Origin: Gammaproteobacteria bacterium
GTDB taxonomy: Bacteria; Pseudomonadota; Gammaproteobacteria; Pseudomonadales; Halieaceae
Reading direction: 5' to 3'
Length of the DNA: 64,000 bases
Assembly: GCA_030427485.1 (NCBI GenBank)
Contig: JAUICG010000008.1
Location: 62,001 to 126,000 of the forward strand
How positions within the stretch are numbered: the first letter of the stretch is position 1; every line of letters starts with the position of its first letter. Of this stretch, positions 17,756-26,400 are shown piece by piece. The position numbers and the translations under genes are program-made. A model generated the notes under the pieces. That model did not search any database. It saw only the letters and a program-made list of their open reading frames with translations, and was not told the origin of the DNA.

Positions 17756-18871
17756 ATGACCGAAGCCCGCGACACACCCGGACGCAAAATCATCCACATC
17801 GATATGGATGCGTTCTTTGCCAGCGTGGAGCAGCGTGACGATCCCGCGCTGCGCGGCAAACCGGTAGCAGTGGGCGGCTCTGCGCGCCGCGGCGTGGTGG
17901 CCGCGGCGAGCTACGAGGCCCGCGCATACGGCGTACGCTCCGCGATGCCCTCCGTGACTGCGGCGCGACGCTGCCCCGCGCTGCAGTTCGTGCCGCCGCG
18001 CTTTGAAGTGTACCGCGCCGTGTCACAACAGATCCGGCAGATATTTTCCCGCTACAGCGATCTCATCGAGCCGCTGTCCCTCGACGAAGCCTACCTCGAC
18101 GTCACCCGGGACAAGCGACAGGTCGGCAGCGCGATCGGAACGGCGCAATTAATCCGCTCGGCGATCCGCGAGGAGACCGGACTCACTGCCAGTGCCGGTG
18201 TGAGCTATAACAAATTCCTCGCGAAGATAGCCTCTGACCAGAACAAGCCCGATGGTATTTTCGTCATCCGCCCGCACCAAGGCGCCGAATTTGTCGCCGC
18301 GCTGCCGGTGCGCCGCTTCTACGGCGTGGGGCCGAAGACCGCCGAGCGAATGGCAGGGCTGGGGATTCGACTGGGCGCGGACTTGCGCGCGAAGACCATG
18401 GATTTCATGGTCGAGCACTTCGGCAAATCGGCAGAATACCTCTACCACGCGGCCCGCGGTGTGGATAACCGGCAGGTCAGGCCCGATCGTATCCGCAAGT
18501 CCGTTGGCCGGGAACGGACCTACAGCGAAGACCTGTATTCCGACAGTGCCCTGTTCGAAGCGTTGGAGCATATCGTTGACAGTACCTGGGCGCGCATTGA
18601 GAAAAATGGCGTGGTGGGGCGCACGGTTACGCTGAAGGTCAAATACGCCGACTTCCGGCAGATCACGCGCAGCCAATCCCTCGACGCTCCTGTCGCTGAC
18701 AAGGCGCAGTTCGCCGCGATGGGCAGGGAGATGCTGGCGCAAGTACTGCCTGTTGCGACCGGCGTCCGCCTGCTGGGACTCACCTTATCGGGGCTGGCGG
18801 ACGCGGATTCGCCGCAGGCGGGCGAACCGGAGGAGCAGATGATCCGCGAGCAGCGGGTTTTCGATTTCTGA
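17756..18871 (+). CDS. dinB: DNA polymerase IV
   Basis: Encodes 371 residues from the ATG at 17756; a GTG at 17732 in frame is an alternative. It is a Y-family translesion polymerase. Visible motifs are IHIDMDAFFASVEQ with the first metal-binding Asp, SYEARAYGVRSAMP, the catalytic SLDEAYLDVT with the Asp-Glu pair, GVSYNKFLAKIASDQNKPDG, and the helix-hairpin-helix GVGPKTAERM, followed by the little-finger domain (VGRERTYSEDL). No QL(S/D)LF-like beta-clamp motif is obvious; the end is EEQMIREQRVFDF, whose last residues could serve. I could not find a LexA (SOS) box in the 90 bases upstream, so SOS control is not shown. Confidence 0.95.
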   Translation: MTEARDTPGRKIIHIDMDAFFASVEQRDDPALRGKPVAVGGSARRGVVAAASYEARAYGVRSAMPSVTAARRCPALQFVPPRFEVYRAVSQQIRQIFSRYSDLIEPLSLDEAYLDVTRDKRQVGSAIGTAQLIRSAIREETGLTASAGVSYNKFLAKIASDQNKPDGIFVIRPHQGAEFVAALPVRRFYGVGPKTAERMAGLGIRLGADLRAKTMDFMVEHFGKSAEYLYHAARGVDNRQVRPDRIRKSVGRERTYSEDLYSDSALFEALEHIVDSTWARIEKNGVVGRTVTLKVKYADFRQITRSQSLDAPVADKAQFAAMGREMLAQVLPVATGVRLLGLTLSGLADADSPQAGEPEEQMIREQRVFDF

Positions 18872-18893
18872 GCCCGGGCCTGTCCCAACCCGT

Positions 18894-20141
18894 TCAGCGA
18901 CGGACGGGCTGCGCCGACGCTGCGGGTGCGGCTAGCCGCAACAGTTTCTGCGCATTCCCGCGCAACAGTGCAGCGCGTTTCGCGGGTTCAGACTCGGTAA
19001 TGATCAGTAGTTTCGCCAGGCTGGCGGCGAGGTGGTAGAAGGGCCAGTCGGTGCCGAACAGCATGCGCTCACCACCGGTGCGCCGGAGCATCGTGTCCAG
19101 GGTGGTGACTCCCTGGCCGTGCGTATCCAGCCATGCGTTGTCGTAGCGCAGCGCCAGCGGGAGTGCCTCGGCGACATCGCGTGCGCCGGAATGGCCGAGC
19201 ACGAACTGCAGCCGGGGGTAGGTTTGCAGCGCCGCTTCGTAGTGGCGCGGCAGCGCGTAGCGGTGCGTCGACTCGGGTTCTATCCCGGCGCGGCCGCAGT
19301 GAAAGAATACAATCAATCCCAGCCGTTCACACTCGGCGTACAACTCCATCATTGCATCGGAGTCAGGGTACGCGCGCTGCATCGTGGGATGGAACTTGAT
19401 GATGCGGGCCCCGGCCGCGGCGAAGTTGCCGAGGCGCGTGAAACGCGCCGGGTCCTGCGGGTGTACCGAGCACCCCGGTATCAGGCGCTCCCCGGCACCG
19501 GCGCTATCGATGGCCTCAATCCAGCGCTCTGTCAGGTCGTCGCCAAAGGGCAGGTCAAACGCAATCGGCAGGATACTGGCTCGCTCCACGTTGCAGGCGT
19601 CCATTTCGCGCAAGAGGTTGGGGATGGTCTGCGTGGCGGCCGCCCTGCTGCCCCACAGGCCCTGGGCCGCGGATCCCCACCACAGCTCGTCGAGGGCCTC
19701 GTCACTGAAATTCCGGTTGATGTAGACATCCAGATCCAGGTCGCAGCCGGGATCGCCGGCATCGCAGTCCAGCAGGTGGATCACACGCTCAGTGCGCTGC
19801 TGCAGGTCCACTTCCGGCGCCAGTAATAATGACATCCCCAGGTGGCAGTGCATGTCGATAGCCCTGGGCAGGTCGAGGTCGGCGATGCGCAGTTCACCGT
19901 TGGTATCGAGCTCGAACCAGGGCAGCTCAGCGAGACCGCGATACCCTTTGAAGCGCAGCGGGCCAAAGGGCCCCAGCCCTGTCTGTGCGCCCTCCCGGAG
20001 GCGTTGTTGCGCCAGCCGGTCTATATCCGCAGCGGTATAGCGGCCACCGGGCTGCTCGCTGTCGCACGCGGGCAGACAGGCAGCGGCGGCTGAGAGTGCC
20101 GCCAGTTGCAGGAATCTACGGCGCTGGTAACAGGCGGGCAT
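18894..20141 (-). CDS. Tat-exported amidohydrolase (TIM-barrel metal hydrolase)
   Basis: Encodes 415 residues from the ATG at 20141. The N-terminus has a twin-arginine signal (QRRRFLQLAALSAA) ending in a lipobox-like LPAC, so a folded, probably lipid-anchored periplasmic enzyme is likely. It belongs to the amidohydrolase-2 branch: DMHCHLGMS supplies the metal HxH, IIKFHPTMQ the next His, VFFHCG and FVLGHSG further histidines, and LFGTDWPFYH the late Asp. Relatives are decarboxylases or hydrolases such as the ACMSD and isoorotate decarboxylase group; the reaction here is not determined. It is divergent from the 3-beta-HSD-like gene across a 259-bp gap. Confidence 0.8.
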   Translation of the reverse strand: MPACYQRRRFLQLAALSAAAACLPACDSEQPGGRYTAADIDRLAQQRLREGAQTGLGPFGPLRFKGYRGLAELPWFELDTNGELRIADLDLPRAIDMHCHLGMSLLLAPEVDLQQRTERVIHLLDCDAGDPGCDLDLDVYINRNFSDEALDELWWGSAAQGLWGSRAAATQTIPNLLREMDACNVERASILPIAFDLPFGDDLTERWIEAIDSAGAGERLIPGCSVHPQDPARFTRLGNFAAAGARIIKFHPTMQRAYPDSDAMMELYAECERLGLIVFFHCGRAGIEPESTHRYALPRHYEAALQTYPRLQFVLGHSGARDVAEALPLALRYDNAWLDTHGQGVTTLDTMLRRTGGERMLFGTDWPFYHLAASLAKLLIITESEPAKRAALLRGNAQKLLRLAAPAASAQPVRR

Positions 20142-20400
20142 CGCTGGCGGTCTCCGGGCGTACAGCGTTGTGAAGACGGGCTGATTGATTTATTTTGTCC
20201 GCAGTATAGAACAGAAATGCCGCAAAGGGGCTCTCACGGCGATTTCTCGGGTGAGATTGGTGTCACCGGACACCATCTTCGATTAGCATACGCACCGGTT
20301 TTCTCGCCGAGCCGGTCAGCCGCGGGATCATAACGTCGCTGATGGCCCCGCTGCCGGTGAGAAAAAGGGGGGGACGCGGGTTCACACTGGGGCACCACCT
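20142..20400. other. 259-bp divergent intergenic region
   Basis: No convincing small gene is present. It holds a perfect hairpin, GGTGTC (20259-20264) with GACACC (20269-20274) around ACCG. It also has a longer imperfect complementarity between TTTTCTCGCCG near 20300 and CGGTGAGAAAA near 20355. Promoters for both flanking genes must lie here, but I could not place them with confidence. Confidence 0.4.
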
Positions 20401-21459
20401 ATGCATGCACCACCACATGGCGCTTCCACCGCCTATCTGGGTCATTGCCTGGTTACCGGGGCGGCGGGTTTTGTCGGCAGGCACCTGGTCAAGGAGCTAT
20501 TGCGACGCGGACTGCGTGTGCGCGCGCTGGTGCGCGAATCACCGCTGGCATTGCAGCATGACAGACTGGAGTGCGTAAGCGGCGATATTCGCAGTGCCGA
20601 GCAGATGCTCAAGGCCTGCAGAGGCGTCGATACGGTATTTCACACCGCGGCGATGATTGCGACGCTGGGTGGCAGTGCTGTTACAGCGTCGTATCGTGAT
20701 ACAGCCTACGCCATCAACGTTACCGGAACGAAGAATATCATCCAGGCTTGCCAGGCGCAGGGTGTGCGGCGGCTGGTGTATACCAGTTCCGTCGATACCT
20801 GCTTCAACGGTCAGGAGGACCTGCACATGGATGAACACACCGCTTATGCCACGCGCTTCAGCAGTGTCTACCAGGAAACCAAGATTCCCGCCGAGCAGGC
20901 GGTTCTGGAGGCCAACACACCGAGCGGCCTGCTGACCTGCGCGTTGCGCCCGGATGGTATCTGGGGATCCGGCGGCCTGATGCTGGATATTCTCATCGAG
21001 AAACTGAAAGCCGGGCTTATGGTCACGCGCATCGGCGGGATGGGCGGCATTCACGATCACGTGCACGTCGACAACCTGGTAAGCGCGCACTTGTTGGCCG
21101 CGGCGGCACTGGTGCCGGGAAGCCCGGTCTGTGGCAAGGCCTATTTTGTCTCGGACGGTGTGCCGGCCCGCATGTTCCATTTCGTCCGGCCCTTCTTTGA
21201 GGGTATGGGTTACCAGGTTCCCCGGTACAGCATTCCCCTGTCGCCGCTGATGCTGCTGATGAGAGCCTGGCAATGGCTGCATTTCAAGACGGGCATCCGC
21301 GCGCCCATGTTCACGCCGCACGAATTGAGCAAGCTCACCGTTTCCACCGTGGTTTCCAGCGCCGCGGCCGCGCGCGATTTTGGCTACCGACCGGTAAAGA
21401 CAGTCGGCGATGGCATGAGCGAGGCGGTAGCCTACTATCGCGCAATGGAGCGGAGTTAG
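20401..21459 (+). CDS. NAD-dependent epimerase / 3-beta-hydroxysteroid dehydrogenase-family protein
   Basis: Encodes 352 residues from the ATG at 20401; no strong Shine-Dalgarno site is visible, and a later start is possible though the Rossmann motif at residue 19 limits it. It is an extended SDR: CLVTGAAGFVGRHLVKELL for NAD binding, YTSSVD, the catalytic YQETK, and RPDGIWGSG. The sequence best fits the 3-beta-HSD/isomerase branch that oxidises the 3-hydroxyl of sterols, but other NAD-dependent epimerases and dihydroflavonol-type reductases share the motifs. The C-terminal third has a hydrophobic stretch (SPLMLLMRAWQWLHF) that may attach it to the membrane, as in sterol enzymes. It could work with the divergent amidohydrolase. 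Confidence 0.8.
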   Translation: MHAPPHGASTAYLGHCLVTGAAGFVGRHLVKELLRRGLRVRALVRESPLALQHDRLECVSGDIRSAEQMLKACRGVDTVFHTAAMIATLGGSAVTASYRDTAYAINVTGTKNIIQACQAQGVRRLVYTSSVDTCFNGQEDLHMDEHTAYATRFSSVYQETKIPAEQAVLEANTPSGLLTCALRPDGIWGSGGLMLDILIEKLKAGLMVTRIGGMGGIHDHVHVDNLVSAHLLAAAALVPGSPVCGKAYFVSDGVPARMFHFVRPFFEGMGYQVPRYSIPLSPLMLLMRAWQWLHFKTGIRAPMFTPHELSKLTVSTVVSSAAAARDFGYRPVKTVGDGMSEAVAYYRAMERS

Positions 21460-21554
21460 CATGTCTGGACGCGGGTACTGACATATAATGCCGCGAAAGT
21501 GCATAATCCGGACTGTCCGGCTACTGAAACTGCCTATAATCCAGTGTGTCTGTT

Positions 21555-24359
21555 ATGAAAGCCCGTTTTTGTCTTGTCGCAGCCCTGTTGGGCGCGCTAT
21601 CGCTGTGGGGTTGTAGTGGCGGCGGTGGCAATGCTGCCAGCGATGATGCCATCACGACACCGGAGCCCCCACTCCCTCCCCAGCCTCCGGTAGAGCCCCG
21701 CGATGACAGCGTAACCATCGATCCCGGGAACTACGTACTGTTTGAAAGTGGTCAGGTCAGGCCGCTGGCATTTTCCAGCGACGGTGCCCGGATTTTTGTC
21801 GCCAACACGCCGGCGGGCCGGCTGGACGTTATCGGCTTCAGCGACGGACAACTGCAACTCGTCGATAGCGTCAGCGTGGGCCTTGAACCGGTGGCGCTCG
21901 CCGCCCGGGACGACAGCGAAGTATGGGTCGTAAACCACCTGTCAGACTCTGTCAGCATCGTCGATGTCGGCACGCTGCCGCATGTGCGGCGGACGCTGTT
22001 GGTCGGCGATGAGCCCAGGGATATCGTGTTTGCCGGCAGCGAGCGCAATCTGGCGTTTATTACCGCCGCCTACCGCGGCCAGAATCATCCCGCGTTCGAT
22101 GCCGAAGACCTGACCCGGCCGGGGCTCGGCAGGGCGGACGTCTGGGTGTACGACGCCGACAACCTCCAGGGCGACGATGTGAACGGCGGGCCGTTGACGA
22201 TCCTGAACCTGTTTACAGATTCCCTGCGCGCGCTGGCGGCGTTGCCGGACGGCTCGCGGGTGTATGCCGCGTCGTTTGCCTCGGGCAACAAAACCACCAC
22301 GGTGGACGCGACTGTCGCCGGCTGGAGGAAACCGCAGCCGCGGCGCAACAAGGATGGTATCCAGGCGCCCTCGACCGGACTGATTGTCAGGGAAACGGAC
22401 GGACGCTGGCTGGATGAGGAGGGTTCCGACTGGAGTGCGCAGGTCAACTTCAAGCTGCCCGATTACGACGTATTCGAAATCGATGCCAGCGCTCCAATGC
22501 CCGCATTGCGCAGGCAGGTGTCGGGCGTGGGCACCGGCTTGTTCAATATGGTGGTCAATGCCGCGCGCGGCGAGTTGTACGTCAGCAACCTGGAGTCGCG
22601 CAACGAGGTGCGTTTCGAAGGCCCGGGGCTGAGCGCCAGCACGGTGCGCGGCCATATTGCGGATACCCGCATCAGCGTGGTGAGAAATAGTGGCGTGAGC
22701 CATGTCGACGTGAACCGGCATGTCGACTTCAGTCGTCCCGAGGGCGCCGAGGTGCCCGCGGCAGAAGCGCAGAAGAGCTTGAGCCAGATCACCGCGATGG
22801 CCCTCAGCGGCGATGGCAATACCCTGTATGCCGCCGCTTTCGGCTCCAACAAGATAGCCTTCATCGACACGGCCTCGCTCAGCCAGGCGGCTTTCAGGCC
22901 CGATGCCGCGGACCATTTGCTACTCCCCGGTGGTGGGCCCAGCGGACTTGCGCTGTCGCCCGATGGCAGGTGGCTTGCGGTCTACACGCGCTTCGACAAC
23001 GCGCTCTCGGTGATTGACACCCTGGAGCGGCGTATTGTCACGACGCTCGCGCTGTACAATCCGGAGCCGGAAGCCGTCGTCGACGGCCGCAGGTTCCTCT
23101 ACGACGCCAGCCTGACCTCCGCCAATGGCGTCAACGCCTGCTCGAGCTGTCACTGGTTTGCCGACAACGATGCCCTGGCCTGGGATCTGGGCAATCCCGA
23201 TGCCAGTATGCAGAACAATCCGAATCCCTTTGTCGGCAACAGTCCTGTCATGACCACACAGTTTCACCCGATGAAGGGGCCCATGACGACGCAGACCCTG
23301 CGTGGAATAGTGGATAGCGGGCCACAACACTGGCGTGGCGACAGGACGGGAGAGAACCTGGCAGTGGTCGGCGGCGAGCGAGAGAGTGTCGCCGCTGCCG
23401 CCTTCAAGGAGTTCAACCCGGCGTTCGTGGGGCTGGTAGGCAGGGCGCAAGAGTTGTCGGAAGAGCAGATGCAGCAGTTTACGGATTTTGCGATGGCGCT
23501 GACTCCACCGCCCAACCCGATACGCAACCTGGACAACAGTTTGACGCAGCAGCAACAGGCCGGTCGGGATATCTATTTCGACATTGACGGTATTACCGGG
23601 ATAGGCAGTTGCAACCACTGCCACGAACTCGACCCGGCGCAAAAGAAGTTCGGCAGCGGCGGTAAAATGTCCTTTGAGGGCGGGCGCATAGCCGAGGACT
23701 TCAAGGTGCCGCATTTGCGCAATGCCTATACCAAGGTGGGGATGTTCGGCGGTTCCAGTCCCAACCGCCCCACGCCTCCATCCCCGGATCCGGATCCCTG
23801 TGAGCCCGAATGCGTCGACCCCGGAGACTGCGAGGTCAACATTCCGGAACTGACCACCGACCCCTGCTTTCAGCCCTGCCAGGAACCGGGTGAATGCGAA
23901 GTCCTGCAGCTCGATGAAGACACCATGGGAGACCAGGTGCGCGGCTTCGGGTATTTACACGATGGGGCGATAGACACGCTGGACACGTTCTTCAGGGATC
24001 CCGTGTTCAATTTTCCGGCACCTGTGGCGGAGAACCGCGCCAACGTCATCCGCTTTACGATGGTCATGGACAGCAACATGGCCCCGATCGTGGGCCAGCA
24101 GGTGACCCTGCGCGGCGACAGCGCGTGGACATTCGATCGGCTGACCCTGCTGGAAGAGATTGCCCAGGCGAACTCGCCGCGCCCGCAGTGCCGGTTATAT
24201 GGCGCCGGGGTCATCGACGGTGAGCGCAAAGTGTTGCGCATGACGGCCCCCGGCCGTTATGAAGACCTTCAGGGTATTGCCTACACCGGCGCGGAACTGC
24301 GGGCGTCCGCCAGGACGGCCGGTCAGGAACTGACCTTTACCTGTTATCCGCCGGGCTGA
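21555..24359 (+). CDS. Lipoprotein with beta-propeller fused to di-heme cytochrome c
   Basis: Encodes 934 residues from the ATG at 21555 (a GTG at 21546 is in frame). A lipoprotein signal ends at Cys20 (LWGCSGGGG), followed by a Pro-rich linker. Residues 60-500 form a YVTN-type seven-bladed propeller (PLAFSSDGARIFVANTPAG, ALSPDGRWLAVYTRFDNALSVID). The C-terminal part carries two CxxCH heme sites, CSSCH (near residue 530) and CNHCH (near residue 690), as in the di-heme peroxidase/MauG-like group. After the second heme is a Cys/Pro/Glu-rich insert at about 23760-23930. Function is probably periplasmic electron transfer or peroxide-dependent oxidation; the substrate is unknown. A TATAAT lies at 21535-21540. 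Confidence 0.8.
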   Translation: MKARFCLVAALLGALSLWGCSGGGGNAASDDAITTPEPPLPPQPPVEPRDDSVTIDPGNYVLFESGQVRPLAFSSDGARIFVANTPAGRLDVIGFSDGQLQLVDSVSVGLEPVALAARDDSEVWVVNHLSDSVSIVDVGTLPHVRRTLLVGDEPRDIVFAGSERNLAFITAAYRGQNHPAFDAEDLTRPGLGRADVWVYDADNLQGDDVNGGPLTILNLFTDSLRALAALPDGSRVYAASFASGNKTTTVDATVAGWRKPQPRRNKDGIQAPSTGLIVRETDGRWLDEEGSDWSAQVNFKLPDYDVFEIDASAPMPALRRQVSGVGTGLFNMVVNAARGELYVSNLESRNEVRFEGPGLSASTVRGHIADTRISVVRNSGVSHVDVNRHVDFSRPEGAEVPAAEAQKSLSQITAMALSGDGNTLYAAAFGSNKIAFIDTASLSQAAFRPDAADHLLLPGGGPSGLALSPDGRWLAVYTRFDNALSVIDTLERRIVTTLALYNPEPEAVVDGRRFLYDASLTSANGVNACSSCHWFADNDALAWDLGNPDASMQNNPNPFVGNSPVMTTQFHPMKGPMTTQTLRGIVDSGPQHWRGDRTGENLAVVGGERESVAAAAFKEFNPAFVGLVGRAQELSEEQMQQFTDFAMALTPPPNPIRNLDNSLTQQQQAGRDIYFDIDGITGIGSCNHCHELDPAQKKFGSGGKMSFEGGRIAEDFKVPHLRNAYTKVGMFGGSSPNRPTPPSPDPDPCEPECVDPGDCEVNIPELTTDPCFQPCQEPGECEVLQLDEDTMGDQVRGFGYLHDGAIDTLDTFFRDPVFNFPAPVAENRANVIRFTMVMDSNMAPIVGQQVTLRGDSAWTFDRLTLLEEIAQANSPRPQCRLYGAGVIDGERKVLRMTAPGRYEDLQGIAYTGAELRASARTAGQELTFTCYPPG

Positions 24360-24477
24360 ACAACGCGGGCCCGCGACGCGCGCGGATCAATCGGCGCAGG
24401 GAGGCGCGCCGCAGTGTGTTTATGCGCTATGATTCCCGCGCGAAATTTTTCTACCAGTGCGATGGAGTACTCCGACA

Positions 24478-25059
24478 ATGAGTGAACTGATCTACCAGTC
24501 TTCCAAACCGATGTTCGTCCACAACCTGAAAAACCTGTCCGCGATGCTGAAGAAGGCTGCCCGCGATGCCAGGGCTCGCGGGATCGAACCCTCGGTGTTG
24601 TTGAACTCGCGACTGTCGCCGGACATGTTCCCGCTGGTGCGGCAGGTGCAGATTGCAACCGATCATGCCAAGGGCTGCTGTGCCCGGCTGGCCGGTGTCG
24701 AAAGTCCGGTATTCGCCGATAATGAGACTACGTTTGCGGAGCTCGAAGCACGGATAAAACGCACGCTGAAATTCCTCGCGGGATTGAAAGTCAGTCAGTT
24801 CGCTGGCGCCGAGACGCGGGACATCGTGCTGCAGTTGCCGATCGGCAAGTTGAGCTTCACCGGAGCCGACTACCTGAACGGCTGGGCGCTACCGAACTTC
24901 TATTTCCACTATTGCGCCGCCTACAATATCTTGCGCCACAACGGTGTCGGGCTGGGCAAGGGCGATTACCTGGGCGTGGTGCCGGGTGCCAGAATGACCG
25001 GCAAGATCGCCAGGATGATGGGCGCGAAACCGGCCGGCGGGACAAAGAAGAAGCGTTGA
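24478..25059 (+). CDS. DUF1993 family protein
   Basis: Encodes 193 residues from the ATG at 24478, with GGAG 13 bases upstream. It matches the DUF1993 family, small helical cytoplasmic proteins with a DinB-like four-helix fold. Typical phrases are FVHNLKNLSAMLKKA, LNSRLSPDMFPLVRQVQIATDHAKG, and LPNFYFHYCAAYNILRHNGVGLGKGDYLG. In this fold His residues in the second and last helices can bind metal; here His at TDHAKG and FHYCAAYNILRHNG are candidates. The family's biochemical function is not established. The next gene starts 31 bases downstream, so the two are probably in one transcript. Confidence 0.85.
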   Translation: MSELIYQSSKPMFVHNLKNLSAMLKKAARDARARGIEPSVLLNSRLSPDMFPLVRQVQIATDHAKGCCARLAGVESPVFADNETTFAELEARIKRTLKFLAGLKVSQFAGAETRDIVLQLPIGKLSFTGADYLNGWALPNFYFHYCAAYNILRHNGVGLGKGDYLGVVPGARMTGKIARMMGAKPAGGTKKKR

Positions 25060-25090
25060 GACCGCTGCGCGTCCGGGCATATCCGCCGGC

Positions 25091-26287
25091 ATGCACAGTG
25101 CGCTGGGAAGCGTGTTTGAGTTACTGGACCGCACCCTGTGCGACTATCAGGATCTCTGGCTGCCCCAGCCGTTCACCTGCGGTGAGCTGCCCTGGTGTGG
25201 TACTCACGGGCAGCTGAGGGCCGCATTACTCGCGCTTGATGAGCGGGAATTCCTGCAACTGCACAACTGTCCGGAGCGACGCCTGCGCTGGTTTCGGGAG
25301 CGGGAGCCCGACTTGTGCGCGGCACTGTACGCCTATGAGCCCGCGCTGTCGGGGTCTGTCCGCGCCCTGGAGGTGGACAGCTTTGACAACCTGCACATAC
25401 CCGGTCGCAAGTGGCAGCAGATACTGGCTTTTGCCGGCGCGCTGCCGCACCGGGAATTACCCCACGTGGACTGGTGCGCGGGCAAGGGGCACCTGAGTCG
25501 TATCGTACAGCGCAACCAGCGACAGATGGTGCACTGCCTCGAATGGGACGCCTCCCTGGTGGCAATGGGTGAAGCGTTGGCCAAACGGCAGGGCCGGAAT
25601 ATCACGTATCACCATCACAACGTGCTGCAGCCACTGCCCGCCGAGTGTGCAGAGACTGCCCGGGTGCATATCGGTTTGCATGCCTGCGGCGACTTGCACC
25701 AGCGACTATTGCACCATGTTGTCAGGTCCGGGGCGACGGCAGTGGCGCTGTCCCCGTGTTGTTATCACAAGACTTCTGCGGACCTGTATCTGCCGTTGTC
25801 CGGCGCTGCCCGGAAAACCCGGCTACGCCTGACGCGATCCGCCCTGCATCTTGCAGTGCAGGGTGCGGCGACGGCCCGCCGTGGTGAGCGACAGTTGCGG
25901 GAGCGGGAGCGCTTGTGGCGGCTGGGATTCGACGCGTTGCAGCGCGATTTACGCGGGCGTGATGACTACCTCAATGTGCCTTCGTGCAAGCGTGAACTAC
26001 TGCGCCAGGGTTTCCCCGAGTTTTGTCAATGGGCGGCCCGCCGCAGACAGCTTGCCCTGCCTGACCGAATACCCTATGAGCACTACCTGCGACTGGGAAG
26101 CGCGCGGCACCGCGACATCGTGCGCCTGGAGCTGCTGCGGCAGCTGTTTACCCGGCCCCTGGAGTTGTGGCTGGTGCTGGATTGCGCCCTGTATCTTGAA
26201 GAGCAGGGGTATCGAGTAGGTGTCACGCAGTTTTGCGAGCGCGCTGTCAGCCCGCGCAACCTGCTGATACAGGCAGAGCGCGAGTAG
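25091..26287 (+). CDS. Methyltransf_32-type SAM-dependent methyltransferase
   Basis: Encodes 398 residues from the ATG at 25091. The middle carries the AdoMet-binding motif HVDWCAGKGHLSRIVQ, then LEWDASLVAMG, then GLHACGDLHQRLL, and LSPCCYHKTSADLYLPLS. The combination of DxGxGKGHLSR, HxCGDL and CCYH is typical of the Methyltransf_32 family, which includes eukaryotic METTL25 and RRNAD1. The N-terminal about 110 residues and the Arg-rich C-terminal third have no motif that I recognise. Basic composition suggests an RNA or nucleic-acid partner, which is inference. It follows the DUF1993 gene closely. Confidence 0.75.
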   Translation: MHSALGSVFELLDRTLCDYQDLWLPQPFTCGELPWCGTHGQLRAALLALDEREFLQLHNCPERRLRWFREREPDLCAALYAYEPALSGSVRALEVDSFDNLHIPGRKWQQILAFAGALPHRELPHVDWCAGKGHLSRIVQRNQRQMVHCLEWDASLVAMGEALAKRQGRNITYHHHNVLQPLPAECAETARVHIGLHACGDLHQRLLHHVVRSGATAVALSPCCYHKTSADLYLPLSGAARKTRLRLTRSALHLAVQGAATARRGERQLRERERLWRLGFDALQRDLRGRDDYLNVPSCKRELLRQGFPEFCQWAARRRQLALPDRIPYEHYLRLGSARHRDIVRLELLRQLFTRPLELWLVLDCALYLEEQGYRVGVTQFCERAVSPRNLLIQAERE

Positions 26288-26400
26288 CATCAAACCCGTG
26301 TACCCCGGGGTGATCGCCGCCCGGCGCCAGCGCGTAAATATTTGTGGCGTTAATCGGGTATACTCGGGTGGGACAACACGTACCATTGAGGTGATTCCTG

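Noticed and set aside
24364..24375. A perfect 12-bp palindrome CGCGGGCCCGCG after the propeller-cytochrome gene
   Set aside because: It has no loop, cannot form a stable terminator hairpin and is expected by chance in GC-rich DNA.
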